64,000 nucleotides of DNA from an uncultured Verrucomicrobiota bacterium (GCA_913047795.1 CAJWTS010000007.1:1-64000); one strand, 5' to 3'; counted from the first letter of the stretch, positions 53,425-63,133 are shown. Made by a program: numbers and translations. Notes: generated by a model not told the origin, from the letters alone.

Positions 53425-53454
53425 TTGCCGCGCCTGCATCGTGCGTGCTATACG
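53425..53454 (+). promoter_or_regulatory. Candidate promoter of the HxH-protein gene
   Basis: TTGCCG (53425-53430), 18 bases, TATACG (53449-53454, preceded by GTGC as in several other boxes). The start codon at 53497 is 42 bases on, with a GGAG between. Confidence 0.4.
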
Positions 53455-53496
53455 TTTCCTTTCTGATCCGAGAGCCCCTGGAGATCCTCAAACGGT

Positions 53497-54306
53497 ATGG
53501 TTGTACTCGACTCGCATGTTCATATTCACCCCGCCTACGACCTGACGACATTCCTTTGCGCGGCGTCTCGCAACATGGCCACGATGGCGGCGCGTGCCGG
53601 CGGCACCACGACTCAGGTACTCTGCCTAACCGAGTCGCAGGGAACCGACATGTTCCAGGAACTCCATCGTGGTGCGGAGCGAGAACCATTGCGGGCGGGG
53701 ACGCCATGGACTTTTCGCGCGGTCGATGAACTCACGCTTGCGGCCACCGACCCAGGAGGGGCCGAACTCATACTGATCGCCGGGCGTCAGGTCGTGAGCC
53801 GTGACAACCTCGAGGTGCTCGCGGTGGGAACACGCGAATCTTTCACCGATCGAACCGCAACGACACGGGACACGATAGCCGCGGTCTCGAAAAGCGGCGC
53901 CATCGCAATCCTGCCCTGGGGTGCTGGAAAATGGCTATCTCGACGCGGACAAGTGGTCAATGAAGCAATTCTGTCCGACCCGTCCGAGCATCTTTTCCTG
54001 GGCGACTCCGGCGGCCGGCCTATCGGGTCTCGTCCGCCGGGCCAATTCGCGCTCGCGGCCTCGCGCGGCGTTCGCGTTCTTCGCGGGAGCGATCCGCTTC
54101 CATTCCGGCGGGAACAGACCCGTGCCGGACGTTTCGGGGACCTCGTGCAAGTCGACCTCGACCAGGACTACTCAACACCGGTTCTACTACAGGCCTTACG
54201 CGACCCTGATATCCGCATCGATCCCTGCGGGCGTGCTGACGGACTTTCTCGATATCTGGTAAACCAATGTGCCATGCAGTTGCGCAAGCGGCTCGGTGGC
54301 GGATAG
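53497..54306 (+). CDS. HxH-containing putative metal-dependent hydrolase of unknown function
   Basis: A 269-aa protein that begins VVLDSHVHIHPAYD, an opening that places His-x-His at the metal site of PHP or amidohydrolase-like TIM barrels. Later ILPWGAGKWLS near residue 140, LFLGDSGGRP and FALAASRGVRVLRGSDPLPF near 200 could be further active-site loops. The fold could be PHP-like, but length and remaining motifs do not match a family I can name. No signal peptide. It is divergent from the acyltransferase, 111 bases before an outer-membrane-like gene, in the polysaccharide region. Confidence 0.5.
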   Translation: MVVLDSHVHIHPAYDLTTFLCAASRNMATMAARAGGTTTQVLCLTESQGTDMFQELHRGAEREPLRAGTPWTFRAVDELTLAATDPGGAELILIAGRQVVSRDNLEVLAVGTRESFTDRTATTRDTIAAVSKSGAIAILPWGAGKWLSRRGQVVNEAILSDPSEHLFLGDSGGRPIGSRPPGQFALAASRGVRVLRGSDPLPFRREQTRAGRFGDLVQVDLDQDYSTPVLLQALRDPDIRIDPCGRADGLSRYLVNQCAMQLRKRLGGG

Positions 54307-54346
54307 GACCATCGACAAGCGGTTTTCACCACTTCCGGCAGAGTTC

Positions 54347-54376
54347 TTGACAGGCAGACAAGGCATTCCCTAATCT
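54347..54376 (+). promoter_or_regulatory. Candidate sigma70-type promoter
   Basis: TTGACA (54347-54352), an 18-base spacer and TAATCT (54371-54376). The ATG at 54418 follows 41 bases later with no clear ribosome-binding site. Confidence 0.5.
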
Positions 54377-54417
54377 GCAAGCTTGTTCCTGCTTTAACCA
54401 ATTTAGGCTTTAATCAA

Positions 54418-55884
54418 ATGACCACAATCGCTCCAGCCTTCAGATGCGGCCTACTCGCAATATGCATCTCTCTCCCGACACTCGCTTGCGCGCAGGCCCG
54501 ACCGTCATGCGCGGTACTGTCCTTCGATGTAGGCACCGATATTCACCCGGGACTCGGTGGTGTCCTCGCCAATCGCTGTGCCAGACTCTTGATGCAATCT
54601 GAGCAGTACACGGTTCTGCCGCGCAGGGCGACAAATGAGAAACTCGAAGCAGCGGCGTTCGATCCCGCGACCTACGACTCACCGGCCGCGGCGGCCCTTG
54701 CAGCCGGCAAGATACTTTCCGTCGATCACGTCTTCCATGGCGTTGCCGCACAGGATGAAAAATCGTACAGCTTGACGGTCTGGCTCACGGACGTAAAAGC
54801 CGGGCGAGCATTGCTCAAGGCCCGCACGAAATACCGCGGGGATCTCGATGGTCTTGTGGAAACCGGAACTCGCGATAACATCGTTCGCCTGCTGGACATC
54901 GAAGACCTACCCGAGGCTGCAGCAACGGAAACGGGCGCGGCCCGAGAAGGGCGCAAGACGAGCCAGAAGACAGAGGAGGATAACGATCCGGGATCTGGTT
55001 CGCGATTTATAACCGGGATTAAGGGACTTTTTTCGTCAACGCATGAATCGGAAACCGTCGCGGACGCATCCGTTTCTACGAATTCACTACCGGCCGAACC
55101 GGAGGTCGTCGCTCCAGTCGATCCTCAGCCGATCACCGCGACGGAGGCCGAACCCTCGCAACAAAATTCGTTATTCAATGGCATACGCAACTGGCAGGGG
55201 TTTGAAACTACCGGTGATGTGCTTTCCAATTGGAACGACCGATGGTTCGCCGGTCGCGTCGAAATCGGATCGCGTCTCACGGTCAACACGCTGCTGGACG
55301 ACAATCCAGACTTAGGCAGTATCACCGGCCTTGAGGAAAGCCAGGATTATCGCCCGAACCGAATCGTCCTGAAGATTCATACCTCCGACCGTTTCGACAT
55401 AGAAATCACGATGGATAAACTCAAAGCCCGCACGAGGACGAAGGATGGGCAATCGGATGGGGTCATGAAGATGAGCGGCCCGATCCTGAGTGGCATCTAT
55501 TACCATCGTGGAGAATCCTCTTTGACGCCCTTCGGCGGCCTGGGCCTCGCCTTTTACGATGGTTCCTTCTCCGAGAAGACGTACTGGGACATGGGGTACC
55601 CCAATACGCAGAATTGGATTGATGCGGGCCGCCCGCAGACACCATCGGCTTCTGGGCGAAGACGCCAAATGAAGGTCGACGATGCGGTCGGAATCGTCAT
55701 CGTCGGTGGCGTCGACTGGAAATTCCATGACAAGTGGGTTGCGGAGCTCCTGCTACGCTACATGTCTATCGAAACAGATGTAACTGCCAATGTCCGGATA
55801 CACGGCAGACACGAATCCAGCAAAACAGCCGCATTCACCCTCGACAATATCGCCGGCGGCATCGGCGTCCGGCGCATCCTGTAG
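54418..55884 (+). CDS. Exported protein with CsgG/FlgO-like N-terminus and beta-barrel-like C-terminus
   Basis: A 488-aa protein with a signal peptide (about residues 1-27, ending LACAQA). Residues about 30-165 (CAVLSFDVGTDIHPGLGGVLANRCARLL, then LSVDHVFHGVAAQD and YSLTVWLTDVKAGRALL) have the order of CsgG/FlgO/TolB-N type domains that sense or assemble at the envelope. A disordered, acidic Pro/Glu linker follows (to about 255), then beta-strands of an outer-membrane-barrel type (SGIYYHRGESSLTPFGGLGLAFYDG, ELLLRYMSI, AGGIGVRRIL). The combined layout is unusual and probably links a periplasmic domain to a porin-like barrel near the export system. Confidence 0.6.
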   Translation: MTTIAPAFRCGLLAICISLPTLACAQARPSCAVLSFDVGTDIHPGLGGVLANRCARLLMQSEQYTVLPRRATNEKLEAAAFDPATYDSPAAAALAAGKILSVDHVFHGVAAQDEKSYSLTVWLTDVKAGRALLKARTKYRGDLDGLVETGTRDNIVRLLDIEDLPEAAATETGAAREGRKTSQKTEEDNDPGSGSRFITGIKGLFSSTHESETVADASVSTNSLPAEPEVVAPVDPQPITATEAEPSQQNSLFNGIRNWQGFETTGDVLSNWNDRWFAGRVEIGSRLTVNTLLDDNPDLGSITGLEESQDYRPNRIVLKIHTSDRFDIEITMDKLKARTRTKDGQSDGVMKMSGPILSGIYYHRGESSLTPFGGLGLAFYDGSFSEKTYWDMGYPNTQNWIDAGRPQTPSASGRRRQMKVDDAVGIVIVGGVDWKFHDKWVAELLLRYMSIETDVTANVRIHGRHESSKTAAFTLDNIAGGIGVRRIL

Positions 55885-55904
55885 CTTCGCCGTCCTCACC
55901 CGCC

Positions 55905-58472
55905 ATGCGGTCGTGGACTGTAATACTCTGTTCGCTCGTCGGATCGACGATTGTCTGGCTGACGTTCGTGTGGCCGCTACCGACGTATCTGACCCAGGGC
56001 ATTCCCTCGAGCTACGGGAGCGAGGCCATCGATGCCTATTGCGCCGAACTGGGCATCGAAGCCATCGCACACCAAAACATGGTCCCGGGCGATCATCTCC
56101 AGCTGATGTATCACTTCTGGCTCGCCAAGGATATGATCGAGGGTCATACGCCGGTGATGTACAACCTGTACGAGTTCAACACGGGTGACGACGACGAGCG
56201 ATACCATCTCAGCCCTTACTATATTCCGTTCTCCTTGTTTTTTACGATCGGCTCATGGTTCGGCGGACGAGCGCTTGGGTTCAACTTCGCGGGTTGGGCC
56301 TCTATATGGATGACGTACCTGTTCAGCTGGCTGCTGATCCGCCGCTATACCGGCAACAACTGGTCCGCAGCACTGCTTGCCGTGCCGGCCATAGCCCTGC
56401 CCTTCCGCTGGGTTGCACTTCTCGGAGGAAGCCCATCTGGCTTCGCCATGTCGCTCATCCCCGCCCTGCTGTACGGCCTGGATCGGGCCGTCGCCGACGA
56501 CTGCCGGATCGGCGGGCTGATCGCCGGCGTGGCTATTCTGTTGGCATACTGCAGCGACACGTTCGTGTTCTACTACGGTGGCCTTGTGGGACCCTTCTGG
56601 TGTCTGCTCGTTCTGATTCGGCGGAAAAATTTCGCCTGGTCGCGAATGGGCGGTTACACCGCCTTGATCCGGGCCTTGCTTCCCTACCTTCTATTTGCGG
56701 TGATCGCGCTTTTTCTCAGTCAATCCACTGCAAACAAGATCGCGGGCTCTGTGGCTGCCGGCGGACGTTCTCTGGCTGAAGTCGCGCTCTCCAGTCCACA
56801 TGCCCGCGGGCTGCTCACCTGGAATCTGGCCGACGCGCCCGATAATCGAATCTTCCTGGGGTACACAACGGTTTTCGGTGGCGCACTCTGCCTGGGAATA
56901 TGCCTGTGGCGTTTTTTGCGCAACCCCTCCGGGGAGTGGCGTCTCGCGATATCTGCGGCCGCTCTCGCGACGGCGGCGGTGGTTATTGTTCTCCTCTGCC
57001 TGGGTGTCCATGGCCCGCTGGATGGGCGACTCCTGATCGGCGCGCGGAAGTTGGTTCCGTACTACACGATGGTTCGCCAACCGGACAAGATCCTGGTGCT
57101 ACTCCCAACCGTACTCTGTATGCTCTATGCTCTTGCCCACGGGCACACGGATGCCCGCCCGCGCGTCGTCGCGATCATCTTCATCGCCGCTGTCTGGTTT
57201 GAGCAGGCGTCACAAATTACACCGCCAATCTCTTTGATTCAGGACCAGCAGGCGGCTTACCAGGCCGTCGTCGACGATGCCGACGACGAGCCACCGCGTG
57301 CGATGGCTATTCCACTGTGGCCGGGAAATTCACATTTCTCTTCCATCTACGAACATTTCGCATCGCTCTACCGCCTTCGCATGGTCAACGGTTATCGGCC
57401 CTTCGTCGCCGCGTCCTATCGTGAGCAGATCTTTGAGGGTTTCTCGTCCGTCAACCGCGGCACCCTGACCAACGCACAGCTCGACAATCTTATCGGGCGC
57501 GGCATTCACTATTTGCTCCTGCATTCCGATATCTACCCCGAGAAGGTCAGCCCCTATCCCTACGCCCTGACCCTGCGTTTGCTCTTCGAGAACCCCCGCA
57601 TTCGATTCCTCGCGCAGGACGAGCGAGTATGGGCATTCAAAATCCTCGCGGAACCCGATGAAGAGGACTTGCCCACGTTTATCCGTCATCTGGACACTTT
57701 CTTTCCCGCGCGACGCTACGAATTGGAAAGATTCGCAAGGGCCGCTCATCGCGTATCGAATGCGGATGACGCCTGCCGACGCCGCTACATCACACTCGAT
57801 TCCACCGCGGAATCGCTCGTGGCAAAACGATTCAACGCCAGTCCCGCACCCGACCCACAGCTCATGATTCGTGCGCGGGGACCCGGGGCCTTTCGGTTGA
57901 CCTTCGAAGAAGGCGGTTACGATCAGGTGCACGAACTTTCGAACACAAACTGGACCTGGCTAATCGTTGCGCCCGACGACGATGCCGTTCTGAGTCACCC
58001 GTTTACACCGCGCTTCCAGTGGGTGCAGGGCGAGCCGGACCTTGACCATATTCTCTTGATGGCGGGGAAATGGACCCTAAATGCAGAGACCGTGACACTA
58101 CCCGTCCAGTCGCTCTTCCACGCCGGCTATTACGATCCCGACGAACAAGCGATCATGCTACTCCCCGATCGAGACCGAATCGGCACGATAGCTTACGGGC
58201 CGCTACTACCTATTGCGCGGGGTCATTACCAGGCTCGCCTGCAGTTCTCCAGCACAGCACCCGCTGGTACCGTTCTTGGCGAATTCCGCGTCTGGCGTGC
58301 CAACGATACACAGACGGTGCCGGTGCCATTGATATCCGGCGAGTCCGGCATGATTTCTTTTCACCAACCCTCGAATCTCCCGATCCGATTCACGATCATC
58401 TACTTCCGCACCGGGGACATGCAAATTCGTTCTTTAACCTATTCGAAGATGACCACGGCGGGCACAGAATGA
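55905..58472 (+). CDS. Large polytopic membrane protein, possible GT-C-type glycosyltransferase
   Basis: An 855-aa protein with about ten to eleven membrane segments in the first 450 residues and a soluble C-terminal part of about 390 residues. The first periplasmic loop (SSYGSEAIDAYCAEL, DHLQLMYHFWLAKDMIEGHTPVMYNLYEF) resembles the acidic first loop of lipid-linked sugar GT-C enzymes and the YfhO family. The late MRQPDKILVLLPTVLC, ILVLLP and PLWPGNSHFSSIYEH are consistent with YfhO-like proteins. ATG 55905 is chosen; the frame to 55734 lies in the previous gene. Its last four bases overlap the next, similar protein, suggesting a paired function in glycan transfer. Confidence 0.65.
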   Translation: MRSWTVILCSLVGSTIVWLTFVWPLPTYLTQGIPSSYGSEAIDAYCAELGIEAIAHQNMVPGDHLQLMYHFWLAKDMIEGHTPVMYNLYEFNTGDDDERYHLSPYYIPFSLFFTIGSWFGGRALGFNFAGWASIWMTYLFSWLLIRRYTGNNWSAALLAVPAIALPFRWVALLGGSPSGFAMSLIPALLYGLDRAVADDCRIGGLIAGVAILLAYCSDTFVFYYGGLVGPFWCLLVLIRRKNFAWSRMGGYTALIRALLPYLLFAVIALFLSQSTANKIAGSVAAGGRSLAEVALSSPHARGLLTWNLADAPDNRIFLGYTTVFGGALCLGICLWRFLRNPSGEWRLAISAAALATAAVVIVLLCLGVHGPLDGRLLIGARKLVPYYTMVRQPDKILVLLPTVLCMLYALAHGHTDARPRVVAIIFIAAVWFEQASQITPPISLIQDQQAAYQAVVDDADDEPPRAMAIPLWPGNSHFSSIYEHFASLYRLRMVNGYRPFVAASYREQIFEGFSSVNRGTLTNAQLDNLIGRGIHYLLLHSDIYPEKVSPYPYALTLRLLFENPRIRFLAQDERVWAFKILAEPDEEDLPTFIRHLDTFFPARRYELERFARAAHRVSNADDACRRRYITLDSTAESLVAKRFNASPAPDPQLMIRARGPGAFRLTFEEGGYDQVHELSNTNWTWLIVAPDDDAVLSHPFTPRFQWVQGEPDLDHILLMAGKWTLNAETVTLPVQSLFHAGYYDPDEQAIMLLPDRDRIGTIAYGPLLPIARGHYQARLQFSSTAPAGTVLGEFRVWRANDTQTVPVPLISGESGMISFHQPSNLPIRFTIIYFRTGDMQIRSLTYSKMTTAGTE

Positions 58473-61261
58473 AGGTGCGGGCACCGATGCTTCTGCTGGC
58501 ATTGATCTGCGTCGTAGCACTCTACGGCCGTTCCGCCGGTCTCTTTCGCGGTCTCCACGCATCACCCGCATACATCTTTCATTCCGACTCCTCGCGCCAG
58601 GTCGCCGAACTGAACGAGTTCCTGCACAACAAATACTTTCATTACGCGGCCAACCGAACACACGACGGCTACCCCTATTTCCTGAACCATTTTGACGAAT
58701 GGATCCTTCGTATCGCCTGGCCGGCATACCGCGCCACCCAGACGTTTTTTAGCCCCGACAATCCTGCGCCGCCACTGCCGGACCGGTTAAGCCTGTTTTT
58801 CTGCGCACGTTCATTGCGGGTTCTTTACGGCCTCGCGGTGGTCCTGCTTGTCTATGCAACCGCACGCGCGATGCGCCTCGGCCGGCCCGCCGCATTGTTC
58901 GCCTCGCTGGCGGTCGCGTTGGCCCCGGTGTCAATCGCCATCTCACATTCGGCCACCGGTGACATCGGCACAGATCTGTTCAGCAGCCTGGCTTTGCTGT
59001 TTCTCGCCCGGTTCGCGAAGGCCGATCGAAAAGGCTGGTTGATCTTGCTGGGTATCGCGATTGCATTCACGTTCGCGAGCAAGTACCACGGCGTGCTCGT
59101 CGCTTTGCCGGCGTTCCTTTACTTTCTGCCGCGACTCAACAGGGCGCCGCGCGGGCCCACACTCGCATCCGCCTCAATGATTGCCTTCGCTTTCCTCTTC
59201 GGTCTCGCGGTCGCCATGCCACACCTCGTTACCGCCTGGGATCGCTCCACACACGACATCCTGGCCTACCTGGCCTACGTGAAAAATCACCGCGTCGACG
59301 AAGCCTTCCTGCAACAGTCATTCCTGTCCCGAGCCTGGTTCGGCATCACGACCAATACGATTCCCGTACTCGGGGCACTGGGCATCGTCCTCGCAGTCCT
59401 CGCGCTAGCCGGAACGGCCCATGCCGCCGTAACGTTGATGCGTGGTTTTCGATCCGATGCGGAGCCGAACCCCGAGCAGCGTCGTGTCGCAATCGCATTT
59501 GCAATCTGCATGTATCCATGGATCGTTATTGCGCTTGCCCTTGCCGGCAAGCGCAACGTGCAGCCTTTTCATTTCTCGTTCGTTCAAATTCCGCTCGCCC
59601 TGGGCGCCGCCTACTGCGTGGACACCGCGTGGCGCCAGGGCTCTTCGGTGCGACGCATCGCTTGTGGCCTGCTCGTGAGTCTGGCCTTGCTCGAACTCGG
59701 CCACACCGCCAATCGTGAAACCTATTTCTGGAAGCGAGAAGACTCGCGACGCATTGCCAAGATCTTTGATGCCGACGTGATGCGCTTCGGTATGCGTTCC
59801 GAAAAGTGGCCGCACAACAGTGAACACGTCGTAAAAAAGCTTTTCCTTGAGCCGTCGAATCCCTCCGTGTTCCGTAATCGTCCCCGCTGTATCGTGACCG
59901 ATGACCCGGAATACTGGGCATCGAACCATGTGCCACTCTGCGCAACCGTCCCATTCCCGAACGCGCCTTACTGGATATTCTGCAATGGCCCGGTATTTCT
60001 GCGTAACGATCGCCTGTTCCATGTCCCAACCCGGGAGAAAACCCTGCGCGAACTCGTCCTCTACACGCAACCTGCACGTATCCGAATGGGTATTCGTTCC
60101 GCTTCACATCCGATCGATCTGACAATCAATCTCGGCGGTGACCGCCAGAGGGTCCGCATGGCGCCGAATGACCAGCAAATCGTGGCGTTCGAACCCGTAC
60201 GATGGCAACACGCCGCTCCCGCGCGAAATGTTGACGAAGACATCTATCGCGTACCGCTCGAGATTCACTCACGGGCCGGCGACGCATGGACAAGCATCCT
60301 CGACGACGAACGCGCGGCGCTGAACTTCCGCACCTTCGGATTCACGGATGTCGACACGGTGCGAGAGCGCCTGGCGCACTACCGCTCCGCGCCGGACAAC
60401 AACCCGATTGAAAACGCGTACTACGTCTCGGCAGAGAAAGGCTATGACGTGACGATCGGCGCCGACGACACGACAACACTGGATCTCTTTCCGCTCCAAA
60501 CTGTGCTGGGCAATGGCGCATATGTTCTTGCCCTCGAACTGACGGCCGTGCGTGAGGATATGGTTTTCGACGTGGTCGTCGCTGATCCCGTGACGGGAAT
60601 CGAACTTTCGCAGACAGCGCAACAACTGACGGTGCCCGCGGGGAGCTCCGGGGCCACGTATCGTTTCGTGAAACCGTACGCCCCCTATCGATGTACGGTC
60701 CGCCTTCGTTCTCGCAGCGGCGGTGGGCGGCTCGTCGGGTGGTCCCTCAGGCCGGACGCCCAAAAAATCGAGACCGATCTTCAACATGCGCTTGTAACGG
60801 GAAAACTTCCCGAATGGTCCGCACGGTTCGACTCAAGCTGGAAGGCATGTGAATCCGGCCGCGACGCGATCGCAACGTTCCGTGGAACATGCGAATTACT
60901 TGATCTGCAGATCCCCGATGAGCTTCGGCCGGGTCAGGCATTCGAAATCACGTGCTGCGTCAGGCTGGAAGGCTTCCCCGCTGCAACGCTGCCGGAATCT
61001 GCCTTTTTCGTGCACATGCTCGATGGAAACGGAGTTGTGGTAGCCGTTTTCGGCTGGGGTCTTGCCAATTGCGGGTACGAGTCTTCCGCCGCTCCGCGTC
61101 AGATTCATGTACTTTCTGCTGATATCGTTCCCGGCACCTACGAGATCAAGGCAGGGATGTGGAATCCCCGCCTGCGTAGCCGCTACCTGGCCGAATCGGA
61201 GGCACTCCCTGTCGACCACGCAAATCGACTTATCAAAATAGGTCGGATTCTGGTAAAATAA
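58469..61261 (+). CDS. Polytopic GT-C-like glycosyltransferase (PMT/GT39-like) with large C-terminal region
   Basis: A 930-aa protein. The N-terminal part has a first helix, then a loop with HSDSSRQVAELNEF and about ten membrane segments to residue 400: RLGRPAALFASLAVALAP, GWLILLGIAIAFTFASKYHGVLVALPAFLYF are typical of dolichyl/polyprenyl-phosphate mannosyltransferase-like (GT39/GT83) proteins. An Asp-rich first loop is the expected catalytic region. The following about 530 residues form beta-rich domains. It begins four bases inside the previous gene (ATGA). Likely adds polyprenyl-linked sugars to a glycan or protein on the periplasmic side. Confidence 0.7.
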   Translation: MKVRAPMLLLALICVVALYGRSAGLFRGLHASPAYIFHSDSSRQVAELNEFLHNKYFHYAANRTHDGYPYFLNHFDEWILRIAWPAYRATQTFFSPDNPAPPLPDRLSLFFCARSLRVLYGLAVVLLVYATARAMRLGRPAALFASLAVALAPVSIAISHSATGDIGTDLFSSLALLFLARFAKADRKGWLILLGIAIAFTFASKYHGVLVALPAFLYFLPRLNRAPRGPTLASASMIAFAFLFGLAVAMPHLVTAWDRSTHDILAYLAYVKNHRVDEAFLQQSFLSRAWFGITTNTIPVLGALGIVLAVLALAGTAHAAVTLMRGFRSDAEPNPEQRRVAIAFAICMYPWIVIALALAGKRNVQPFHFSFVQIPLALGAAYCVDTAWRQGSSVRRIACGLLVSLALLELGHTANRETYFWKREDSRRIAKIFDADVMRFGMRSEKWPHNSEHVVKKLFLEPSNPSVFRNRPRCIVTDDPEYWASNHVPLCATVPFPNAPYWIFCNGPVFLRNDRLFHVPTREKTLRELVLYTQPARIRMGIRSASHPIDLTINLGGDRQRVRMAPNDQQIVAFEPVRWQHAAPARNVDEDIYRVPLEIHSRAGDAWTSILDDERAALNFRTFGFTDVDTVRERLAHYRSAPDNNPIENAYYVSAEKGYDVTIGADDTTTLDLFPLQTVLGNGAYVLALELTAVREDMVFDVVVADPVTGIELSQTAQQLTVPAGSSGATYRFVKPYAPYRCTVRLRSRSGGGRLVGWSLRPDAQKIETDLQHALVTGKLPEWSARFDSSWKACESGRDAIATFRGTCELLDLQIPDELRPGQAFEITCCVRLEGFPAATLPESAFFVHMLDGNGVVVAVFGWGLANCGYESSAAPRQIHVLSADIVPGTYEIKAGMWNPRLRSRYLAESEALPVDHANRLIKIGRILVK

Positions 61262-61286
61262 CCCATTGAAGCTATCGGGGAGCGTC

Positions 61287-61922
61287 TTGATCCTGTCTAA
61301 CCATAACCGCATTTATCCAATCACGCTGGCGATTATCGCGATAGCAGCAACCATCATGGTGGGCTGTGACAACGATGGTTCCGGTTCCTCAACACCCGAC
61401 GTCGGGGATAACGACCCCATGCTCTGCGTGGCCGTGGGCGACAGCATCACCGATGGGCTCGACGGTATCGGCTATCCTGAAATCCTGGCCGCCATAACCG
61501 GCAAAACCGTCTTCAATTTCGGTGAACAAGGGCAGACCAGTGACGGCGGCATCAGCACCACGCGCAGCGCATTGAGCCGGCAACCGGGTTTCCTCCTGAT
61601 ACTCTACGGCGCCAACGACCTCTTGCGTGGTCGTGGCAACAGCACAATTATCGAAAACCTGCGGACGATCATTCGTCTCGCCAAGGATAATCAAACGATC
61701 CCGGTCATCGCCACGCTGACGCCCATCATCGGCCGTGGACTCTCGAGCGCAACTGAAGCCCTGAACCGCGACATTCGCGTACTGGCGAATACAGAAGGTG
61801 CCAGACTCGTAGACTTGGAGAAGGCATTCGGCGGAGACCCATCGCTGCTCCTTTCCGACGGACTGCATCCTAACGACGACGGCGAAGAGTTGATGGCAAA
61901 GGCTTTCGCGAACAAACTCTAG
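61287..61922 (+). CDS. SGNH/GDSL-type lipoprotein hydrolase
   Basis: A 211-aa lipoprotein. The hydrophobic stretch TLAIIAIAATIMVGCDN ends in a lipobox-like Cys. The SGNH blocks are complete: VGDSITDG (Ser nucleophile), FNFGEQGQTS (Gly), ILYGANDLLRG (Asn) and LSDGLHPNDDG (Asp and His). This is an arylesterase / acyl-CoA thioesterase I-like (TesA-type) enzyme in the periplasm, attached to a membrane. TTG 61287 after CGGGGAG is my preferred start; TTG 61266 also fits. It follows 25 bases after the GT-C-like gene. Confidence 0.85.
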   Translation: MILSNHNRIYPITLAIIAIAATIMVGCDNDGSGSSTPDVGDNDPMLCVAVGDSITDGLDGIGYPEILAAITGKTVFNFGEQGQTSDGGISTTRSALSRQPGFLLILYGANDLLRGRGNSTIIENLRTIIRLAKDNQTIPVIATLTPIIGRGLSSATEALNRDIRVLANTEGARLVDLEKAFGGDPSLLLSDGLHPNDDGEELMAKAFANKL

Positions 61923-62035
61923 TCGGCCGCGAACACCTCAATACCCGCCATGAGACCCTGGCGCCTCGGGGGTCCACAGGTCACGGTGCCACGTAGTGCC
62001 GCGCCGTCATTGGCGGTTTCCCGGAATCGCAGACA

Positions 62036-63133
62036 TCATTCGGACGAGCCGATGATCTCCACAATCAAGTCCGCCGCGTGTCCATCACCAAACAGTGCCG
62101 GCGGGTTCCCGTCCGGCCAATCTCCGCGCCCGACAGCCTCAACGATAGCCGGCGTCGACGGTCCAACGATGCGATTCCATCCCGACTCAACCGTCTCCAA
62201 CCATTCAGTCTCGTCTCGCATCGTGACGCACGGCGTCGCGAGAAAGTATGCTTCCTTTTGCAGCCCACCCGAATCGGTCAGCACGACGGCAGCGTGGCGC
62301 AACAGCTTCAACATGTCGAAGTACCCGAGGGGATCGATAACAGCCCCGCCCGAACGCGCAAGTTTCTCGGTATAGGCACCGGAAAGACCTTCCAGGGGCG
62401 CCCGCGTCCGCGGATGAATAGGAAAGACGACCGGCATATCCAGTTCAACAGCGGCCTCAAGAATAGCGCGAAGATTCTCCGGCTCGTCCGTGTTCGACGG
62501 GCGATGAACGGTCAACAGCGCGAACCCGCGGGACGCAATGTTGAGATCCGATAGAATCGTCGACTGCTGCTCCGCCCGTTCCCCGTAAACCCGTACCGCG
62601 TCCAGCATGGTGTCGCCGACCAGGTGCACACCGGACGCGATGTTCTCCTGGTTCAGGTTGCGCACGGCACGTTCGGTCGGGCACATCAGGAGATCGGAAC
62701 AGTGATCGGTCAGCACGCGGTTCGTCTCTTCCGGCATCGCCCGGTTGAACGAACGCAGACCGGCCTCAACATGACATATCGGTAGCCCCAGTTTGACGGC
62801 AGCAAGGGCACCGGCGAGCGTCGAGTTTGTATCACCATAGATCACCACGCTTGCCGGCTTCTGTTCGGCCAGAACGGCTTCGATCTCGCTCAGCATGGTC
62901 CCGGTCTGCCGCCCGGGAAATCCCGATCCAATGCCAAGATTGACATCCGGAGTCGCCAGTTCGAGATCGTCGAAAAACGCCTGGGACATGCCGTAATCAT
63001 AGTGCTGCCCCGTATGAATCAGGTACTCTGGTATGTCGGCCTTCCGAAGAGCGACGCTGACAGGTGCCGCCTTGATGAACTGCGGTCGTGCACCCACAAC
63101 CGTGACAACCTTGTTTTGAATGGCGTTAGACAT
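62036..63133 (-). CDS. wecB: UDP-N-acetylglucosamine 2-epimerase (non-hydrolysing)
   Basis: A 365-aa GT-B-fold enzyme that converts UDP-GlcNAc to UDP-ManNAc, a precursor of surface polysaccharides. Motifs: GARPQFIKAAPVS at the start, HTGQHYDYGMS, VYGDTNSTLAGALAA, HVEAGLRSFNRAMPEETNRVLTD with the catalytic acidic residues, LTVHRPSNTD, VFPIHPRTR and LTDSGGLQKEAYFLATPCVTMRD. All residues expected for the family are visible. The neighbouring genes are an export protein and glycosyltransferases, so a ManNAc-derived sugar in the exported polysaccharide is likely. ATG 63133 is used. Confidence 0.95.
   Translation of the reverse strand: MSNAIQNKVVTVVGARPQFIKAAPVSVALRKADIPEYLIHTGQHYDYGMSQAFFDDLELATPDVNLGIGSGFPGRQTGTMLSEIEAVLAEQKPASVVIYGDTNSTLAGALAAVKLGLPICHVEAGLRSFNRAMPEETNRVLTDHCSDLLMCPTERAVRNLNQENIASGVHLVGDTMLDAVRVYGERAEQQSTILSDLNIASRGFALLTVHRPSNTDEPENLRAILEAAVELDMPVVFPIHPRTRAPLEGLSGAYTEKLARSGGAVIDPLGYFDMLKLLRHAAVVLTDSGGLQKEAYFLATPCVTMRDETEWLETVESGWNRIVGPSTPAIVEAVGRGDWPDGNPPALFGDGHAADLIVEIIGSSE

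Noticed and set aside
58070-58468. N-terminal extension of the second large membrane protein by 133 codons
   Set aside because: It lies inside the upstream gene in another frame and lacks membrane-protein composition; ATG 58469 with ATGA overlap is better.
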